Below the pieces are notes generated by a model, which made no database searches, was not told the origin of the DNA, and saw nothing but the letters and a program-made list of their open reading frames with translations. DNA of 64,000 nucleotides from the NCBI GenBank assembly GCA_965242975.1, contig CBDETS010000007.1:62001-126000 (forward strand). Reading direction: 5' to 3'. The translations under genes were made by a program, and so were the position numbers. Positions within the stretch are counted from its first letter, which is position 1; each line of letters opens with the position of its first letter. Positions 30,270 through 39,193 of this stretch are shown in pieces. The DNA is from JAPPHA01 sp965242975 (GTDB taxonomy: Bacteria > Pseudomonadota > Alphaproteobacteria > Rhodobacterales > Rhodobacteraceae).

Positions 30270-32270
30270 GTGCCAGCGACGACAATCGGAATCGGAAAGC
30301 CGCTCTATTCGGTCGACGAGATCGAACATTGCTGGATCGAAATGCCGGACGGGGTTCGGTTGGCCGCGCGGATCTGGCTGCCCGAAAACGCAGGCGCCGT
30401 ACCAGCGATCCTCGAATACATCCCATACCGTAAGCGCGACATGGTTCGTGCCCGTGACGAGCGTAATCACCCGTATTTTGCGGCGCATGGTTACGCTTGC
30501 CTTCGCGTGGACATGCGAGGGTCGGGGGACAGCGAAGGCGTCATGGTGGACATGTACGGATCCGCCGAACTCGATGACGCCCGTCAGGTCATAGCCTGGA
30601 TTGCCGGGCAGGACTGGTGTGATGGCAAGGTCGGGATGTTTGGAACGTCCTGGGGCGGTACCGCCAGCCTGCTGGCGGCCCTGGATGCGCCCGGGCCGCT
30701 CAAGGCGGTGATTGCCAATTGTGCGACCATCGACCGGTACGAAGATGACATCCACTGGATGGGCGGCTGCATTCTGACCGACTCCATCGAATGGGGCGCG
30801 GCTTTGCCCGCGATTGTCGCGGCCCCGCCCGACAAAGCGACAGTCGGAGACAGTTGGTTCGAGAGCTGGAAACACCGGCTCGGCAAGCTGACATTCCCGC
30901 ATGAAACCTGGCTCCGGGAAACGCAGCGTGTTCCCTATTGGCAACGCGCCTCGATTCGATCCGAAACGGATCGTTTGAGTTGTCCCATCCTGGCAATTGG
31001 CGGCTGGTCGGACCGTTACTCCAATTCAGTCATGCCGCTGGTCGAAGCACGGCCCGACATTTGCCGGGGAATTGTCGGGCCATGGGGCCATCACTACCCG
31101 GATCAAGGGGAGCCCGGACCGGCCATCGGGTTTCAGGATCTCGCGCTTGAGTGGTGGGATTGCTGGCTGAAGAGTGAAACGCCTGAAATGCCTGACTGGC
31201 CCGCGGTGCGGCTTTGGAGAAGGGAATTCGATCCCCCGCAGGATCGATTGATCGAACGGAACGGGATCTGGATTGAAATTGGCGAGCCTACAGGAACCGA
31301 GGAAGTATGCTTCCACCTCGGAGACGGCAGGTTGTTGGCTGTCCCGCACCCGGAACCCGGGGAACTGACGGTGCCGGACGATCTGCGGCACGGCCAATGT
31401 TCGGGAGACACCGGTTATTTCGGACGCGCAGGGGGACTTCCCCTTGAACAAACGCCCGACGACAAACGCGCGCTCTGTTTCGACAGCCCGCCACTCGATA
31501 ACGATCTTTGTATCGTTGGTCATGCCCGGCTCCGTGTCGACGTGATACCCGGCCGATTGCCCGCGCAGCTTGCCTGTCGCGTGTGCGACGTCGCCCCGGA
31601 CGGGAGGTCCGGTCTCGTTACGAGGACGGTCGTCAATCTTGAACTTGATGATGACCTGAACACGATCCGCAGCGTGGCCCCCGGTCAACGATTGCATGTG
31701 CGGGTCAAGTTCCCGACGACGGCGTACAGGTTCGCAGCGGGCCATCGTGTCCGCCTGGCGCTTTGTTCTTCGTACTGGCCATTGATTTGGCCGCCTGACC
31801 GTCCTGCGGGTTCGAGAATCTCGACCCGTGGTGCCAAGCTGGACTTTCCACTTCAACCGGAAACTTCGCGCCCCCTAAACAGGCAATTGCCGCCCGTCAG
31901 GGACCTTTCCGCCGGTGAAGGATTGCGGGTCAGGTCCGAAGGCCAACTGGAGCGGCGCGTATCGGACGATTCGGGGGCGTGGCTGCGCAATACCTGGCAT
32001 CAGCCGACGGTAACGATCGAATTCAAGGACATCGACGTCGCGGTTACCGTCGAAACGATTGCGGAGTTCGGTTGCGGTGCTTACGATGCGGGCCAGGCCA
32101 TGTGTTCGTTCGAGCACAAAATCGAACTCAAGCGCCCCGACGGTATTGCCAGCGTTGCAAGCAAGGTTGTCATGTTCAACTCACCGCGCGGTACAAGGAT
32201 GCGGGCGGGAATTGCGGTGATGTGGAACGACGTAGCCATCGCGACGTTGGAGTCGGACGCTTTCAAATAG
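30270..32270 (+). CDS. Second CocE/NonD family alpha/beta hydrolase
   Basis: This 666-residue protein is homologous along its length to the hydrolase at 22047-24047. Shared landmarks are WIEMPDGVRLAARIWLPENA, ILEYIPYRKRD, RVDMRGSGDSEGVMVDMY, the nucleophile S127 in GMFGTSWGGTASL, the GGWSDRYSNS and GPWGHHYPDQGEPGP loops, and the jelly-roll segment RFAAGHRVRLALCSSYWPLI. The two are clearly diverged, so the duplication is old or they arrived separately. The start is read as GTG at 30270, with GGGG 5 nt upstream; the next in-frame ATG would delete conserved N-terminal sequence. It is monocistronic and divergent from the importer operon. A role on the same or a related ester or amide substrate is inferred. 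Confidence 0.87.
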   Translation: MPATTIGIGKPLYSVDEIEHCWIEMPDGVRLAARIWLPENAGAVPAILEYIPYRKRDMVRARDERNHPYFAAHGYACLRVDMRGSGDSEGVMVDMYGSAELDDARQVIAWIAGQDWCDGKVGMFGTSWGGTASLLAALDAPGPLKAVIANCATIDRYEDDIHWMGGCILTDSIEWGAALPAIVAAPPDKATVGDSWFESWKHRLGKLTFPHETWLRETQRVPYWQRASIRSETDRLSCPILAIGGWSDRYSNSVMPLVEARPDICRGIVGPWGHHYPDQGEPGPAIGFQDLALEWWDCWLKSETPEMPDWPAVRLWRREFDPPQDRLIERNGIWIEIGEPTGTEEVCFHLGDGRLLAVPHPEPGELTVPDDLRHGQCSGDTGYFGRAGGLPLEQTPDDKRALCFDSPPLDNDLCIVGHARLRVDVIPGRLPAQLACRVCDVAPDGRSGLVTRTVVNLELDDDLNTIRSVAPGQRLHVRVKFPTTAYRFAAGHRVRLALCSSYWPLIWPPDRPAGSRISTRGAKLDFPLQPETSRPLNRQLPPVRDLSAGEGLRVRSEGQLERRVSDDSGAWLRNTWHQPTVTIEFKDIDVAVTVETIAEFGCGAYDAGQAMCSFEHKIELKRPDGIASVASKVVMFNSPRGTRMRAGIAVMWNDVAIATLESDAFK

Positions 32271-32330
32271 CTTCGATCCGGTCGACACGAAATCAGATTT
32301 CGGGAACTGCAAGAGGACCGAATCTGGGCA

Positions 32331-32351
32331 ACTTGCCTTGTTGTAGCAAGT
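32331..32351. terminator. Weak stem-loop between convergent genes
   Basis: ACTTGC (32331-32336) and GCAAGT (32346-32351) form a 6-bp stem with a 9-nt loop between the second CocE gene and the oppositely directed phosphodiesterase gene. A terminator role is plausible, but the stem is short and no T-run follows. Confidence 0.3.
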
Positions 32352-32418
32352 CGTTCCGGTTCTTCTGGCCGCAACTCATGGAACTGCCTGCATTGGCAGA
32401 ATAGTTGAAGCCGGCCGT

Positions 32419-33159
32419 TCAGGCGCCCTGAATTTCCCGACGAAGAGTCAGGGCGGTCGCAGGGTAGTCGATGTTGAGGTACTCGACGCCAGCGACAAGG
32501 GCCCTCCGGAATGCGGTTTCGTTGTGACGCGGGGTGTGCATCATGATCTCGAAATCCCGGGCTCGTGCGTGCGAAATGAGCTGGGACGTCATGTCCATGC
32601 TGTGAAACTCGAGTATCGAGGCGCCCGTGGCCCGGGCATCCTCGATGTCGGGATGATCCCGGTAATTCACCATGTGCAGTTGGTGGGGCATGGCCTTCCG
32701 CAGCGCCGTGCGCAGTTCGCCGTTCTCCGAATAGATGATGCAGCCGGACCCGAGCCCCGCGGCTTCGAGCTCTGCCGCCAACCTGAGGGGTGCAGCGGCC
32801 TTTACCTCGACATAGAATCCCAGAAGCGGTTTGAGTTCCATCAGGAAATCGGTCAGGCGCGGTAACGGCTCGCCTGCAAATTCCGGGCCAAACCAGGTCC
32901 CGGCATCCAGCCGGTCCAGGTCCCGGCTCTGCATCCGGGAAATCGGTCCGTGGCCATTCGTGGTGCGACTCAACGTGGCGTCATGCAGGACATAGAGAAC
33001 ACCGTCTGCGGATTCGCGAACGTCCAGTTCGATGATGTCTGCACCGAGCTCCGCCGCCAACCGGCCGGAGGCGATCGTGTTTTCCGGTGCCACCCGACAG
33101 GCTCCGCGATGGCTGACGATCCTCGTCACGGCAACGCCGTCGGAAACATGGCCGTTCAC
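32419..33159 (-). CDS. Glycerophosphodiester phosphodiesterase family protein (UgpQ-like)
   Basis: This 246-residue TIM-barrel enzyme should hydrolyse glycerophosphodiesters to sn-glycerol 3-phosphate and an alcohol. The catalytic pair and metal ligands are visible: H17 and R18 in SHRGACRVAPENT, E44 and D46 in IIELDVRESADG, H59 in YVLHDATLSRTT, and a further glutamate in YVEVKAA. No signal peptide is present, so it acts in the cytoplasm like UgpQ. I chose the GTG at 33159, preceded by AGGAG, since the longer open frame reads into the neighbouring gene. It is the last gene of an importer operon that also encodes an EEP-fold enzyme, which suggests that imported phosphodiesters are its substrate. 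Confidence 0.88.
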   Translation of the reverse strand: MNGHVSDGVAVTRIVSHRGACRVAPENTIASGRLAAELGADIIELDVRESADGVLYVLHDATLSRTTNGHGPISRMQSRDLDRLDAGTWFGPEFAGEPLPRLTDFLMELKPLLGFYVEVKAAAPLRLAAELEAAGLGSGCIIYSENGELRTALRKAMPHQLHMVNYRDHPDIEDARATGASILEFHSMDMTSQLISHARARDFEIMMHTPRHNETAFRRALVAGVEYLNIDYPATALTLRREIQGA

Positions 33160-33211
33160 CGCAGTCTGCTCCTGAGCCCGGCCGGTGCAGGCCGCCGTGT
33201 CCGCATCCACA

Positions 33212-34267
33212 TTACGGCCAAACCGTGACACCGACCATTTCGTGGTCGGAAAGATACCCGCCACCGGCGTCGCATGCCGGCACAACGAATGGCCGGCCCG
33301 CGCGAACGCCCCGCACCAGCAGCCAGTCCAGCGTGGTCAGAGGACTGCCAGGCGGATCTTCCGGGTGCAGCCTGGTCGTATGCGCCCCGGTATTGGACTG
33401 CCGCCAGTCGAACCCCTCTGCGGCGAAGTGTGCGAAACTTGGTTCATGCTCGGCGGCGCGGTCCAGCAAAGCGGGCCCGCCAAGGCCGGCCTGACGGAAG
33501 CCTTTTGTGTTCAGGTCGCCTCCGATGACGCATCTGGTGTCGCCAAATTCGTTCGCAAGGCATTCCAGCAGGCGTTGGGTCTGCCGGGCCCGGTCAATGC
33601 TGTCACTTTGACTTTCATAGTGGACGACCACGATCACGACCGGTTCCAGTTCGGTTGCCAACCGCGCTGCCAACGCCATGCGCCCGCCGACCCTGACCTG
33701 GCCGTCATCCTTGGGCGCGCCCACGAACCAATCGCCGCTGGACTCCAGCGGCAGCACCTTCACATCGTCAATCCGGTAGCGGGAAAGGATTGCGTTGCCA
33801 TGCAGGCCTTGCCGGTTGACGTCCCCGGCGTGGTCGCGCGTTTCCCGAACGTCACCTAGACCGAGTTCGACAAACTCGACACCGAAGGCATAACCCCAGC
33901 CCAGGCAACCCGCCAGATCACCGGGCGTGTCGCGCTGTCCGGACCGCGCCATGCCGCGGTCCATTTCGGTGGCAAGCACGACGTCGGCACCAGCGCCGGC
34001 AATCACGTCCGCGCTTTGCTCGACCCGCTTGCAGCGTTCCATGTTCCAGGCCGTGACTGTCAGTCCCGACGATGGCGCGGCCGGTGCGGTCGAGGCGGAC
34101 GTCTCGATGGTGTTCAGGCAGGACCAATCGGCAAGCAGCCGGTCATGCACCGTCCTGCTTCGGGATAACGACAGGGCTTCCTGACGCTGGGAGACAGTCG
34201 GCGGCTCAAGCGTCGCAACCCGGCGGGCAATCGCATTACGTGTGATCGTTTTATCCGATGGCTGCAT
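33212..34267 (-). CDS. Endonuclease/exonuclease/phosphatase (EEP) family protein
   Basis: The 351-residue protein has the DNase I-like EEP fold, used by nucleases, sphingomyelinases and inositol phosphatases to hydrolyse phosphoester bonds. The core starts at about residue 67 with LTVTAWNMERCKRVEQSADV (metal-binding Asn), then VLATEMDRGMARSGQRDT (metal-binding Glu), GNAILSRYRI, VVHYESQSDSIDRARQTQRL, CVIGGDLNTKG (catalytic Asp-Asn) and finally YLSDHEMVGV (Asp-His pair). The N-terminal 65 residues are not recognised. The ATG at 34267 overlaps the ATPase gene by 17 bp. In an operon with an ABC importer and a glycerophosphodiesterase, a phosphodiesterase or phosphatase acting on imported small molecules is more likely than DNA repair. 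Confidence 0.82.
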   Translation of the reverse strand: MQPSDKTITRNAIARRVATLEPPTVSQRQEALSLSRSRTVHDRLLADWSCLNTIETSASTAPAAPSSGLTVTAWNMERCKRVEQSADVIAGAGADVVLATEMDRGMARSGQRDTPGDLAGCLGWGYAFGVEFVELGLGDVRETRDHAGDVNRQGLHGNAILSRYRIDDVKVLPLESSGDWFVGAPKDDGQVRVGGRMALAARLATELEPVVIVVVHYESQSDSIDRARQTQRLLECLANEFGDTRCVIGGDLNTKGFRQAGLGGPALLDRAAEHEPSFAHFAAEGFDWRQSNTGAHTTRLHPEDPPGSPLTTLDWLLVRGVRAGRPFVVPACDAGGGYLSDHEMVGVTVWP

Positions 34268-35279
34268 GCGTACCAGGCATCCGCTGGCCAGCACCGTCGA
34301 AGACAATTGTATCCTGCGGCCGGAACGAGACGTGCAGCTTGTCGCCGGCCGACCACTTCGGGCGCGATGTCGCTTCCAGGAAGCGCAACGGTCCAAGATT
34401 GCTGTCGGCCGTTACCAGGGTCTCGCGCCCCATCGGCTCCACTGTGGTCACCGTCACCGGCAGCCCGGTTTCAGTCGACTGCAGCAGTTCCGGCCGGATG
34501 CCGACGGTCTCGGCTGCATCCGGAACGTCGAGAACGGCGCGCTGCCTGTCCCGTAGGCTGATCAGGTTGATCGGCGGTGAGCCAATGAATCCGGCGACAA
34601 ACAGGGTGTCCGGACGCAGATACAGGTCTTCGGCGGTTCCGGTCTGTTCGATCCTGCCGACATTCATGCACACGACACGGTCCGCCATTGTCGTCGCCTC
34701 CAGCTGGTCATGGGTCACGAGGATTGTCGTCACCTCCAATTCCCGGGTAATCCGGCGGATTTCGGCGCGCATGGTCAGCCTCAGGGTTGCATCGAGGTTC
34801 GACAGGGGTTCGTCCAGCAACAGGAGATTTGGCTGTTTGACCAGCGCCCGTGCCAGCGCCACCCGTTGCTGCTGGCCTCCGGACAACTGGCTGGGGCGGC
34901 GTTCCAGCAGCTCGCCGACCTGCACCAATTCCGCCATCTCCCGCGCCTGCGCGACCGCATCCCGTGTTTCCTGAAACCGCAACGGAAACATGATGTTCTG
35001 CAGGACATTCATGTTCGGATAGAGCGCGTAGGACTGGAACACGATGCCGACATTGCGGGAGCGAGCCTCGACGTCGTTGACGCGGGCGCCATCGAAAAGG
35101 ATGTCGCCACCGCTCGGCAGGTAGACCCCTGCCAGCATGAACAGGGTCGTCGACTTGCCGCAGCCCGATGGACCGAGCACAGCCAGGAACTCCCCGTCCC
35201 GGATCTCCAGATTGATACTGTCGACCGCCGTGACCTGGTCCCAGACCTTGGTGAGATTTCGCAGTTCAACGTTTGCCAT
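34251..35279 (-). CDS. ABC transporter ATP-binding protein of the UgpC/MalK type
   Basis: This 342-residue ATPase energises a carbohydrate-type (CUT1) importer. It shows Walker A (GPSGCGKSTTLFMLAG), the Q-loop (VFQSYALYPNMNVLQNIMFP), the signature LSGGQQQRVALARAL, Walker B (LLLLDEPLSNLDA) and the switch histidine (VTHDQLEA). A C-terminal TOBE/OB domain (about 235-342) is typical of MalK and UgpC, where it can receive regulatory proteins. The start codon overlaps the preceding permease stop by one base (TGATG). In UgpC-type systems this subunit can serve several importers. Its place with two permeases, a binding protein, an EEP enzyme and a GDPD resembles ugpBAECQ plus an additional enzyme. 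Confidence 0.92.
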   Translation of the reverse strand: MANVELRNLTKVWDQVTAVDSINLEIRDGEFLAVLGPSGCGKSTTLFMLAGVYLPSGGDILFDGARVNDVEARSRNVGIVFQSYALYPNMNVLQNIMFPLRFQETRDAVAQAREMAELVQVGELLERRPSQLSGGQQQRVALARALVKQPNLLLLDEPLSNLDATLRLTMRAEIRRITRELEVTTILVTHDQLEATTMADRVVCMNVGRIEQTGTAEDLYLRPDTLFVAGFIGSPPINLISLRDRQRAVLDVPDAAETVGIRPELLQSTETGLPVTVTTVEPMGRETLVTADSNLGPLRFLEATSRPKWSAGDKLHVSFRPQDTIVFDGAGQRMPGTHAAIG

Positions 35280-36340
35280 CAGCCCTTGACACCTCCGAGT
35301 GTCAATTGAGTGAGGAATTTCTGACAGAAGAGATAAAGCACCAGCGAGGGTATGACATAAATCACACTGACAGCGGCAACGACACCGTAATCGACGCCCA
35401 TCACGTCTTCGGCCACATAGTAGAGGTAGGTGGACATCACCCAGTAGGAGTTGCCGGTCCGCAGGGCCGTGACGAATACATACTCCTCCCAGCCCTTGAT
35501 GAAGCCCAGGACGGCGATTGCGATGATGCCGCCCCGCACCTGAGGCAGCACGACCATCCGGAAGGCTTGCCGGCGGGAGGCGCCATCGGTCATGGCAGAC
35601 ATCTCGATGTCCCAAGGAACTGCGTCAAAGAAACCTTTCATGATGAAGATGAAGAAAGGCAGGTCGATAGCGGTCAGTACCAGGATCGGTCCGGCCAATG
35701 TATTGAGCAGCCCAATCCAGAAGATCACGAGAAAAATCGGGATCGTCAGCATCCAGGGATGGAACACTTCCAGGATCAAGAGCCCCTGCAGGAACTGGGA
35801 GCGGCCGCGGAATGCAAAGCGGGAAAGATAGTAGCCTGCCAGCGTTGCCACCGTGACCTTGAGTGCCATCGAGGTCGCTGCCACGAAAAGGGAATTGACA
35901 AATGCCACCCAGACCCAGGGAAACTGTCCGCCTGCCGTCGCTGCGCCGCGCAGTTCTTCCACGAGGTTGGGATTGACCATGAACCGGTAATTGTAGAGAT
36001 GCAGGTCATCGCCGACGGTGATGGCGAGTCCGACGATTGCAAGCAAAACCAGGATCACGGCTGCGTAGATTCGCTGGCGGGTCTTGCGGAACGCCGTATG
36101 GGCCGCGCCGTAGGCAAAAACTGTCGGCACCAGGATCGCGCAGGCCCGCCACAGCACTTCGGATTCCACACCGCCGGTGCGGGCCGAGATCGAAATCACG
36201 AAAACCCAGAAAAACGGCACGATGACCGGAATTGTGACGAGCGTCAGGAATGCGATCAACAGCCCGTTCTTGATCCGCCGGTCGCGCCGTGATCGTCGTG
36301 CCAGACGTTCCCAGTCGGCCTGTGTCTTCGCCACCGCCAT
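35279..36340 (-). CDS. Carbohydrate-type ABC transporter permease (UgpE/MalG type)
   Basis: This 353-residue permease has the MalG-type arrangement. An N-terminal helix (LLIAFLTLVTIPVIVPFFWV) is followed by further segments, and the EAA motif appears in EMSAMTDGASRRQAFRMVVL. It ends in QLTLGGVKG, a common MalG-like C-terminus. It is longer than most (about 280) because of extra sequence around residues 60-130 with two additional hydrophobic segments. The ATG at 36340 shares a base with the upstream stop (TGATG) and follows GAGG by 7 nt; an in-frame GTG 3 nt earlier is less well spaced. Confidence 0.9.
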   Translation of the reverse strand: MAVAKTQADWERLARRSRRDRRIKNGLLIAFLTLVTIPVIVPFFWVFVISISARTGGVESEVLWRACAILVPTVFAYGAAHTAFRKTRQRIYAAVILVLLAIVGLAITVGDDLHLYNYRFMVNPNLVEELRGAATAGGQFPWVWVAFVNSLFVAATSMALKVTVATLAGYYLSRFAFRGRSQFLQGLLILEVFHPWMLTIPIFLVIFWIGLLNTLAGPILVLTAIDLPFFIFIMKGFFDAVPWDIEMSAMTDGASRRQAFRMVVLPQVRGGIIAIAVLGFIKGWEEYVFVTALRTGNSYWVMSTYLYYVAEDVMGVDYGVVAAVSVIYVIPSLVLYLFCQKFLTQLTLGGVKG

Positions 36341-37281
36341 CACTGCACCTCGATCCGGGGAGCCATCAGCAGGCGGGTCATGTTGGCAAGACGATAAAGG
36401 ACCAGCGCCACGAATACGCCGATCACGATCAGGATCAGGGTTATCGCCGCACCATATGCGTACTGGCCGGCACCGATGTCAGGAGCAAGAGTCTTGGTAT
36501 AGGCCAGCATTGCCATCGTCATGGTTGAGCGCGCCGGCCCCATGATCAGGAAGATGTATTCGAACGATACGAGAAGTGCGAGGAACTGAAAGACCGTGAT
36601 GTAGCTGAGTGGCCAGCGCAGGGCGGGCAGGACAATGTGGCGGACGATCGACAGGGAACCGGCGCCGTCGGCCCGCGCGGCAAAAAACAGATGTTCCGGA
36701 ATCGAACGGATGGAACTGGTCAGTATCAGCATGCCTATGGACGCGCCGATGAAACCGTTGGCTGTCACGATCAGGACGATTGGTGCGTCGAGCTTCATGT
36801 TGATCGGTGCAAAGCCGAGGGCGCCAATGACCTGGTTCAGCAATCCCCGTTCCGTCGGATCGACGACCCAAATCCACAGCAGCGCATAGACCACCGAGGG
36901 AGACATGCGTGGCAGCAGCCAGATTGCGCGATACACGCCGCCAAGCCAGTCCGGAAGTGCAGTTGTTGTCAGCGCGAGAATCAGTCCGAAGGTCAGATTG
37001 AAGATCGCCAGCGTAAAGAAAATATAGACGGCGGAGAGGCTCAGCGCCCGGTAAAAGGCCGCACGGAGTTCTATTCCCAGCCAGGCGTCCTCACTGGCAC
37101 GGGCAAGCTTGCTGAACTGCTTGGTGGTAAACTCGTTGATCCGGATGGTCTGCGCCATGTCGGTGAAGGCGACGACCAGGTCAACGAAGATCGGGACCAA
37201 CAGCAAACAGACAAGGAAGAAACATGCCGGCCCCAGGAAGACCAGCATGTTGGTTCCGGTTCGGAAGTTCGACGATTGCAC
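36340..37281 (-). CDS. Carbohydrate-type ABC transporter permease (UgpA/MalF type)
   Basis: This 313-residue permease has six hydrophobic segments, beginning with MLVFLGPACFFLVCLLLVPI. The periplasmic loop and the conserved cytoplasmic EAA region are present in HLFFAARADGAGSLSIVRHI followed by VLPALRWPLS. The start is uncertain between a GTG at 37281 and the ATG 11 codons later; neither has a strong ribosome binding site. It follows the binding-protein gene after 49 nt containing a stem-loop and overlaps the second permease by one base. Confidence 0.9.
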   Translation of the reverse strand: MQSSNFRTGTNMLVFLGPACFFLVCLLLVPIFVDLVVAFTDMAQTIRINEFTTKQFSKLARASEDAWLGIELRAAFYRALSLSAVYIFFTLAIFNLTFGLILALTTTALPDWLGGVYRAIWLLPRMSPSVVYALLWIWVVDPTERGLLNQVIGALGFAPINMKLDAPIVLIVTANGFIGASIGMLILTSSIRSIPEHLFFAARADGAGSLSIVRHIVLPALRWPLSYITVFQFLALLVSFEYIFLIMGPARSTMTMAMLAYTKTLAPDIGAGQYAYGAAITLILIVIGVFVALVLYRLANMTRLLMAPRIEVQ

Positions 37282-37293
37282 CTTGATCGAGTC

Positions 37294-37316
37294 CGGGCCG
37301 CCACGGGGGCGGCCCG
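37294..37316 (-). terminator. Intercistronic stem-loop after a carbohydrate-type binding protein gene
   Basis: CGGGCCGCC (37294-37302) and GGCGGCCCG (37308-37316) form a perfect 9-bp stem with a 5-nt loop, 14 nt downstream of the binding-protein stop and 12 nt upstream of the first permease. No T-run follows on the minus strand, which argues for mRNA stabilisation rather than termination. Confidence 0.65.
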
Positions 37317-37330
37317 TCCGGCAGTTTAGA

Positions 37331-38683
37331 TCAATTGAGGATGATCACGTCATCGCCAAGTTCGACCTCAAGTTCGTCGATGACGAGGTCGGCGGCTTCC
37401 TCGGGGCTCAGTTCACCGGTCTCGACCGCCTGAACTCCCTGGTAGGTGATGGCGTTATACTGTCCAATCTTGGCATGATTCGGCATGAACTCCGCGTGTT
37501 TCAGCATTGGTGTGCCGGCGATCAATGCCCATCCCCTTTCCACGAACTCCGGCATGGCCGCCTGTCCGTAATTGATCGGGGTGTGATTGGTCCCCACCGC
37601 ATGCGCGGTGTTGGGCACGTGCTGCGAAGCCAGTGCGACGATCATGGCTGCGAGATCCTTGTTCGGCGTATCGCCAACCACATAGACGATCGGGTGGCTG
37701 AGGTTCTTTGGTTGGCCGCCCTTTTCGCCCGGAGGCGCATGAATCCAGGTGATCAGGTTGAAGTACTCGTCAGCGCCGCTGACGCCAAAAGCCTCAAGCT
37801 GTGCCCCGACATTCCAGATGCCGTGGAACTTGGAAAGCGAATCGCCGCCACGGAACGCCGCGTGAACGGAGTCCCAGGACCAGGTGGTCATGTCAGCCGG
37901 CAGTGAGCCGTTTTCCACGCAGTACTGCAGCCATTTGTAGTATGCGACCAGACCTTCCCGGGTGATCTGCAGCTTGGCTTCTTCCTCGTTGTAGATGTCG
38001 ATTCCGAATGATGCCATTGCCATCTGGAAGTCCGGTCCGACGTTTGGCCGGTGTACCCAGCCAACCTTGGCCGCACCGGAATCGACGGCCTCGGCCGCAA
38101 GATCGCAGAAATCATACATCGTGAATTCGCCTGCCTCGACCGCGGCTGGCAGCCCGGCAATGAAATCCTCGGACTTCCCCGCGGCTCGCAGGATATCGTT
38201 GTTCAGGAAGAACATCCGGATTTCCGAGTCCTGTGGGATACCGTAGCGCTCACCCTTGTACTTGACCGACTCCCAGAGCTGCGGAATCATGTCCGCATAC
38301 AGGGGTTCGTTGGCAGCAATGTGCTCTTCCAGGTTTGCTGCCAGTCCGGCTTCCACGAATGAACCGATCCATTCATGAGCGGCAACGAGGATGTCTGGAG
38401 TATCGCCGACCGAATGAGCCTTGAGAACGTCAAGGGCGTCCGCGTCAAAGCCGCGGGCATTGGTTTCGATAAGTTCGATGACCACACGAACATCGGCGCC
38501 GGACACCTCGAGAATGCGGTTGAGCTGGTCAGCCGCGGCGACAATGTTGCCTGCGCGGAGCGGTCCCGAGCGGTCGGCCCGCGACCACAGCTTGATCGTG
38601 ACATCGTCGGAGAACGCCGGAACAACATTGACTGAACCCATTGCAATCAGCGTGGCGGCAAACAACTGAACAAGTCTTTTCAT
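37331..38683 (-). CDS. Extracellular solute-binding protein of a Ugp/Mal-type ABC transporter
   Basis: This 450-residue periplasmic protein belongs to the SBP_bac_1 group. A Sec signal (MKRLVQLFAATLIAMGSVNV, cleavage near PAFS) is followed by VTIKLWSRADRSGPLRAGNI and DILVAAHEWIGSFVEAGLAA, and GERYGIPQDSEIRMFFLNND is the hinge region found in carbohydrate and glycerol-phosphate receptors. The ATG at 38683 has GGGAGGG upstream. It heads the six-gene operon 38683-32419. Receptors of this family bind sugars, polyols, glycerol 3-phosphate and glycerophosphodiesters; the two phosphodiesterase-type genes in the operon favour a phosphorylated ligand. Confidence 0.9.
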   Translation of the reverse strand: MKRLVQLFAATLIAMGSVNVVPAFSDDVTIKLWSRADRSGPLRAGNIVAAADQLNRILEVSGADVRVVIELIETNARGFDADALDVLKAHSVGDTPDILVAAHEWIGSFVEAGLAANLEEHIAANEPLYADMIPQLWESVKYKGERYGIPQDSEIRMFFLNNDILRAAGKSEDFIAGLPAAVEAGEFTMYDFCDLAAEAVDSGAAKVGWVHRPNVGPDFQMAMASFGIDIYNEEEAKLQITREGLVAYYKWLQYCVENGSLPADMTTWSWDSVHAAFRGGDSLSKFHGIWNVGAQLEAFGVSGADEYFNLITWIHAPPGEKGGQPKNLSHPIVYVVGDTPNKDLAAMIVALASQHVPNTAHAVGTNHTPINYGQAAMPEFVERGWALIAGTPMLKHAEFMPNHAKIGQYNAITYQGVQAVETGELSPEEAADLVIDELEVELGDDVIILN

Positions 38684-39193
38684 TCTTCCCTCCCATGTTC
38701 TAAGATGTACCAGTCCACCATCATAGTAGATCATCTTCATGGCATTTCCAGCAAAAAAAGGTCCAATCCGGACTCCGAACTTGCCGGCGTGGTGTCCGAG
38801 GTGGGCGGCCATTCGGATGTGGTACTGAACTCCGCCGACGTCCCGAACGGCCTGCGGTTTACCTGATCAAAACAACCCGGGAGTTGGAGTGGCTGCCGCA
38901 AAGTCCGGAGAAACTTGAATTTCAAGTTTTGCCTCGCCCTGTTTCTCGATTTCAAACAAGAGTCGCAAGCGATGGACAACGCTGCGCCTCCCGGCTGACG
39001 GAAGAAATCGGATCTAATCGGCCCGCGATTCTCGACTTGTTCGACATGGTTGTCCGAACGGCGGATGCCCGCAACGTTCGCCGTAACCGCGCCGACATAC
39101 GCCGGTTCCGTAGGAGACCGATTGCGAGGAGTTGATCGTGGCGGCAAAGCAATAGTATCAAAAGGCTGACTTAGCCCCCAAGGATTCCCTGCG
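38684..39193. other. 510-nt divergent intergenic region
   Basis: This interval lies between the Ugp-like operon (minus) and an aldo-keto reductase (plus). Short overlapping frames occur on both strands, but none has recognisable motifs or a good ribosome binding site. It should contain both promoters. I see no strong palindrome. Confidence 0.45.

Noticed and set aside
38737..39147. Minus-strand frame of 136 codons upstream of the Ugp-like receptor
   Set aside because: Low-complexity charged composition, no ribosome binding site, and it would occupy the promoter region of the operon.
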